64,000 bases of DNA, taken from contig NZ_CP025513.1 of assembly GCF_003491345.1 (NCBI RefSeq), positions 124,001 to 188,000 on the forward strand, given 5' to 3'. Source of the DNA: Neorhizobium sp. SOG26. Its GTDB lineage: Bacteria; Pseudomonadota; Alphaproteobacteria; Rhizobiales; Rhizobiaceae. Position numbers and translations under genes: made by a program. The first letter of the stretch is position 1; every line of letters begins with the position of its first letter. The notes under the pieces were generated by a model. That model was not told the DNA's origin and did no database searches. It saw only the letters and a program-made list of their open reading frames with translations. Positions 61,654 to 64,000 of the stretch are shown piece after piece.

Positions 61654-62043
61654 TCATGGGCTGCTCTCCGCCGTGTTTGCTTCAAGCAATTCGCGCACCG
61701 TGTCGATCACGTCCACGTTGGAATACGGCTTGGTGATAAACCTGTCCGCCCCCAGTTCCTCCGCCACACGTTTATCCTGCTGCTGCCCCTTCGCCGTCAA
61801 CACAAGCACCGGCAACGCGCGCAGCGAGGCGTCAGCACGGATCTGCTTGAGCACTTCAAAGCCGGATTTCTTCGGCATCATGACATCGAGCACGAGAACA
61901 CGCGGACGCATTCGACGCACAGCCTGCATGACCGCCTCTCCATCGGTCACCGATTGCACTGTCCACCCCGCCCGCTGCAACACGAAACTCAACGCTTCGA
62001 GGATGCTCGGTTCGTCCTCGGCGATGAGAATGTCGGTTGGCAA
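61654..62043 (-). CDS. Single-domain response regulator (receiver only)
   Basis: CheY-like receiver of 129 residues starting with TTG at 62043, chosen because GGAGG lies seven bases upstream; the frame extends to 62097. Phosphorylation-site residues are all present: acidic pair E9/D10, phospho-acceptor D53 in LVLDVMMP, T83 and K105 in ITKPYS. No output domain follows; the C-terminus ends after a short helix and tail. It is first in the operon with the small membrane protein and the kinase, so it is the natural phospho-acceptor of that kinase. A downstream partner must carry the output. Confidence 0.92.
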   Translation of the reverse strand: MPTDILIAEDEPSILEALSFVLQRAGWTVQSVTDGEAVMQAVRRMRPRVLVLDVMMPKKSGFEVLKQIRADASLRALPVLVLTAKGQQQDKRVAEELGADRFITKPYSNVDVIDTVRELLEANTAESSP

Positions 62044-62119
62044 CTTTGATCCTCCCTCTTCCTCCGGTGCCACCTTACCATTGAACCGCGCAGCCACAAA
62101 CGGATGATGCAGTGACTCG

Positions 62120-63709
62120 TCAGACCGCTACTAAAGTAGGAGGAATGTTCTCCCCGCCGGGTGACCACGGCTCTTCCTGGCGACTGGCGCAATCGGTTCG
62201 CGTACACAGACGGCAGGTCGGACCAACGGGGACGTCGAGCCGTGAGTCCGACAGGTTCAGCCCGTCGCCGTAGACTGTTGCGTCGGCGTGCAGGATATCC
62301 GTGATCAGCAACACGGAATGCGGTAGCGCAACGTCGGTGAAGCCTGAAGTCGCGCGCGATACGGCCTTCGCCACAAACAGAAATCGTGAACCGTCGAAAA
62401 ATCGTGCGACCTGACGCACGATCTGTCCCGGAGTGCGGAAAGCCGTGTAGATTGCCCAGAGCGGACAGGCATGCCCGCTCGTCGGAAGCAGAAGACCTGG
62501 CAGAGGGAAGTGCTTCGACAGGCGGCCCGCCGGATCGGCGCGCAGGAAACCAAACGGCAGTCCGGCCTCGCCGCTGCGGCGGAGCGTGACGAGACGGTGG
62601 GCGATCTGCTCGAAGCTCGCGTTGTAACGTTCACTTAGCGCATCGACGTCATAGCGCAGTGCCACTGCGTCAGCGAGAAAGCTCTCATAGGGAAAAAGGA
62701 TCGCCCCGGCGATGTAGGTCGCGAGATAACGCCGAGCGCCTTGCCGCGCCATCGGGGATGCAAGCCGGCGCACTCCTGGCACGTCGTCCAGCACGTCCGC
62801 ACAATTCAACTCCGCGATCAGGCGTGCCATCTGGAACTGGCGCGTTGACTGAGGAACTGTGTTGCGGAACCAGAGCGTTCGAGTCGAAGGCTCATAACCG
62901 AAAGCTTTGCCGCCACGCGGCTCCGCGGAGCGCTGGATCGTAACCGCATGATGGCGAGAAAGCAGGTGGACCATCGTTGCCTCGTCAAATGCTCCATCCG
63001 CGTCGATTCGCCGGCGCTGCGTGGCAGCGGCATCCTCGAGTTCCGGGAAATGGTTCTGGGCGGCGAAGATCATGTCGTCCACCTCTTGGCGGGCGGAGGC
63101 GAAACGGCTGCGGCTTGAGGTCTGGTCGAACTGACCGATCAGGTTGCGGGCAACCGCAGTCAATCCGAACGCCTCGCGGCTGATCGAACCTAAAAAGCGT
63201 GTCTGCTCTTCGCTGCTGAGGTCCGGCACCGAATCAAGAATTTCTGCACCAGAGCGAATTGCGGTGATACCGGAAAGCACCTGGTGGAGAAGTTGCGAAA
63301 GCAGCGGATCAGCGCGAAGTCGATCGGCATAGGCGTCACTGCTCGACATGGCGGTGGTATAGGCGCGGTAGAGCTGGGCAATGACTGCAGCGATACCGGG
63401 GCTGGTGGCGACGAGATGGCGAGCGTCTTCTGGCCGCATGCCTCTGTCCGCGAGCACGGGATCAGCGAAGGCCTCAATCAGTTCGTGCATGAGGCGGTGC
63501 TCCGCCTCGCCGGTCAGTTCGTCCCGCTCGATGCCGAGTTCGGCGGCGATGCGTTGGAGCAAGGTGCCGCCCACCTGCCTTTTGTTGCCCTCGATCAGGT
63601 TAAGGTAGCTCGGTGATACGCCCACGGCCCGCGCGAGGGCCGCCTGCGAGATGGAGAGGGCTTTGCGCCTCGTGCTGATCCTCAAGCCTATCGGTGCGCG
63701 CACTGCCAA
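62120..63709 (-). CDS. XRE family regulator with IrrE-like and DUF2083 domains and a DHp-like insert
   Basis: Regulator of 529 residues in the short-chain acyl-CoA regulator (RamB/ScfR) group. The XRE helix-turn-helix is at about 8-65 (ISQAALARAVGVSPSYLNLIEGNKRQVGG). An IrrE-like domain follows at about 240-370, in which the HExxH metalloprotease motif is absent (QMARLIAELN). The DUF2083 part is at about 385-515 with ACPLW, and a C-terminal cysteine cluster GPTCRLCTRTDCASR. Residues about 135-195 look like a histidine-kinase DHp hairpin: H142 in LLHQVLSGITAIRSGAEIL, then a turn and a second helix. It is divergent from a Tat-exported protein gene. Confidence 0.88.
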   Translation of the reverse strand: MAVRAPIGLRISTRRKALSISQAALARAVGVSPSYLNLIEGNKRQVGGTLLQRIAAELGIERDELTGEAEHRLMHELIEAFADPVLADRGMRPEDARHLVATSPGIAAVIAQLYRAYTTAMSSSDAYADRLRADPLLSQLLHQVLSGITAIRSGAEILDSVPDLSSEEQTRFLGSISREAFGLTAVARNLIGQFDQTSSRSRFASARQEVDDMIFAAQNHFPELEDAAATQRRRIDADGAFDEATMVHLLSRHHAVTIQRSAEPRGGKAFGYEPSTRTLWFRNTVPQSTRQFQMARLIAELNCADVLDDVPGVRRLASPMARQGARRYLATYIAGAILFPYESFLADAVALRYDVDALSERYNASFEQIAHRLVTLRRSGEAGLPFGFLRADPAGRLSKHFPLPGLLLPTSGHACPLWAIYTAFRTPGQIVRQVARFFDGSRFLFVAKAVSRATSGFTDVALPHSVLLITDILHADATVYGDGLNLSDSRLDVPVGPTCRLCTRTDCASRQEEPWSPGGENIPPTLVAV

Positions 63710-63715
63710 CCTCCC

Positions 63716-63733
63716 CTGTCAACACGTTGACAG
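63716..63733. promoter_or_regulatory. Candidate XRE operator, CTGTCAAC-AC-GTTGACAG
   Basis: Two perfect 8-base inverted arms with a two-base spacer, starting seven bases upstream of the XRE regulator start and inside the divergent promoter region with the gene at 63873. Position strongly suggests autoregulation and control of the divergent gene. Confidence 0.6.
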
Positions 63734-63872
63734 TTTTCACTCTCTCCATGTGCAAAGATTTACAGATTTTTCGTTGTCTTACAATGACCTATTGCGAGTC
63801 TATTACTTGAGACCGATAGTAAAACGCTAAGCTCGTTGCGGGACGGGCTTCCGTGAACAAGGGAGGAATTCA

Positions 63873-64000
63873 ATGAGCACAATCAAGGGCGGCTTCACAC
63901 GCCGCAATGTCATCAAGACGGGCCTCACTGGTATTCTCGCCACTGGTGTCGCACCGCTCGTATTTTCGCGCGGCGCCTGGGCGCAGGACTTCTGCAACAA
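63873..64000 (+). CDS. Tat-exported protein, probable ABC transporter substrate-binding protein, cut by window edge
   Basis: The frame starts at an ATG behind GGGAGG and encodes about 42 visible residues. The twin-arginine signal TRRNVIKTGL is followed by a hydrophobic stretch and a cleavage region near GAWAQDF. Such signals in Rhizobiales often belong to periplasmic binding proteins for polyamines, sugars or carboxylates, or to Tat-exported oxidoreductases. The remainder lies outside the window, so the product is not certain. It is divergent from the XRE regulator. Confidence 0.8.
   Translation, partial: MSTIKGGFTRRNVIKTGLTGILATGVAPLVFSRGAWAQDFCN

Noticed and set aside
1..64000. CRISPR arrays, insertion sequences, prophage or plasmid replication genes
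   Set aside because: No regularly spaced repeats, transposase, integrase, phage structural or repABC-like coding sequences were seen.

Overview
The window looks like a piece of a Rhizobiales (Rhizobium, Ensifer, Agrobacterium or Shinella type) replicon, probably a megaplasmid or accessory chromosome. It is GC-rich and tightly packed. It is dominated by high-affinity uptake systems, each with its own regulator, and I see no ribosomal, replication or core biosynthesis genes. It carries five ABC importer operons and two TRAP operons with catabolic enzymes. Regulators come from the ArsR-like, GntR/FCD, Lrp, IclR, MocR, LysR, XRE/IrrE and two-component families. No transposase, integrase, CRISPR array, plasmid origin or intact rRNA gene was recognised. 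Genus and replicon type are inferences from gene content.

Layout. 1-5343 (minus): a sugar ABC importer (two permeases, binding protein), a GH51 arabinofuranosidase and an ArsR-like regulator, for uptake and cleavage of arabinose-containing oligosaccharides. 5468-10375: a TRAP transporter with an enolase-superfamily sugar-acid dehydratase and a divergent GntR/FCD regulator. 10694-18280: a class V aminotransferase-like enzyme, a polar amino-acid ABC importer, a FadR-type regulator with a clear palindromic operator, a hydantoinase, and an Lrp/lysine 6-dehydrogenase pair. 18799-20196: a soluble PAS chemoreceptor. 20355-20430: a degenerate tRNA-like sequence. 20502-28490: a Dpp-type peptide importer with an embedded SDR oxidoreductase, a NodB-fold hydrolase and an IclR regulator. 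28695-33265: a compact heme-copper oxidase cluster (CuA lipoprotein subunit II and a fused subunit I-III) with small membrane proteins.

33298-39632: an amino-acid ABC importer between an M20 amidohydrolase and a signal-less decarboxylase-like protein, under a MocR regulator. 39647-45764: a second sugar ABC operon led by a GntR/FCD regulator and a trans-sulfuration-type PLP lyase. 46229-48591: carboxynorspermidine dehydrogenase and decarboxylase (polyamine synthesis). 49009-54641: RidA, a second TRAP system, an N-carbamoyl-amino-acid hydrolase and a LysR regulator. 55024-58609: a GT4 glycosyltransferase, a glycogen-debranching-like glucosidase and a DUF1508 protein. 58678-63709: a transporter-fused histidine kinase, a small membrane partner, an output-less receiver, and an XRE/IrrE regulator that appears to carry a histidine-kinase-like DHp hairpin. 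At 63873 a Tat-exported protein begins and runs off the end.

The common logic is scavenging of plant- or soil-derived compounds (sugars, sugar acids, amino-acid derivatives, peptides). The most interesting candidate system is the signalling locus at the right end, where kinase, receiver and XRE regulator could form an unconventional phosphorelay. Next are the oxidase with altered proton-pathway residues and the signal-less decarboxylase/ABC/M20/MocR cluster.
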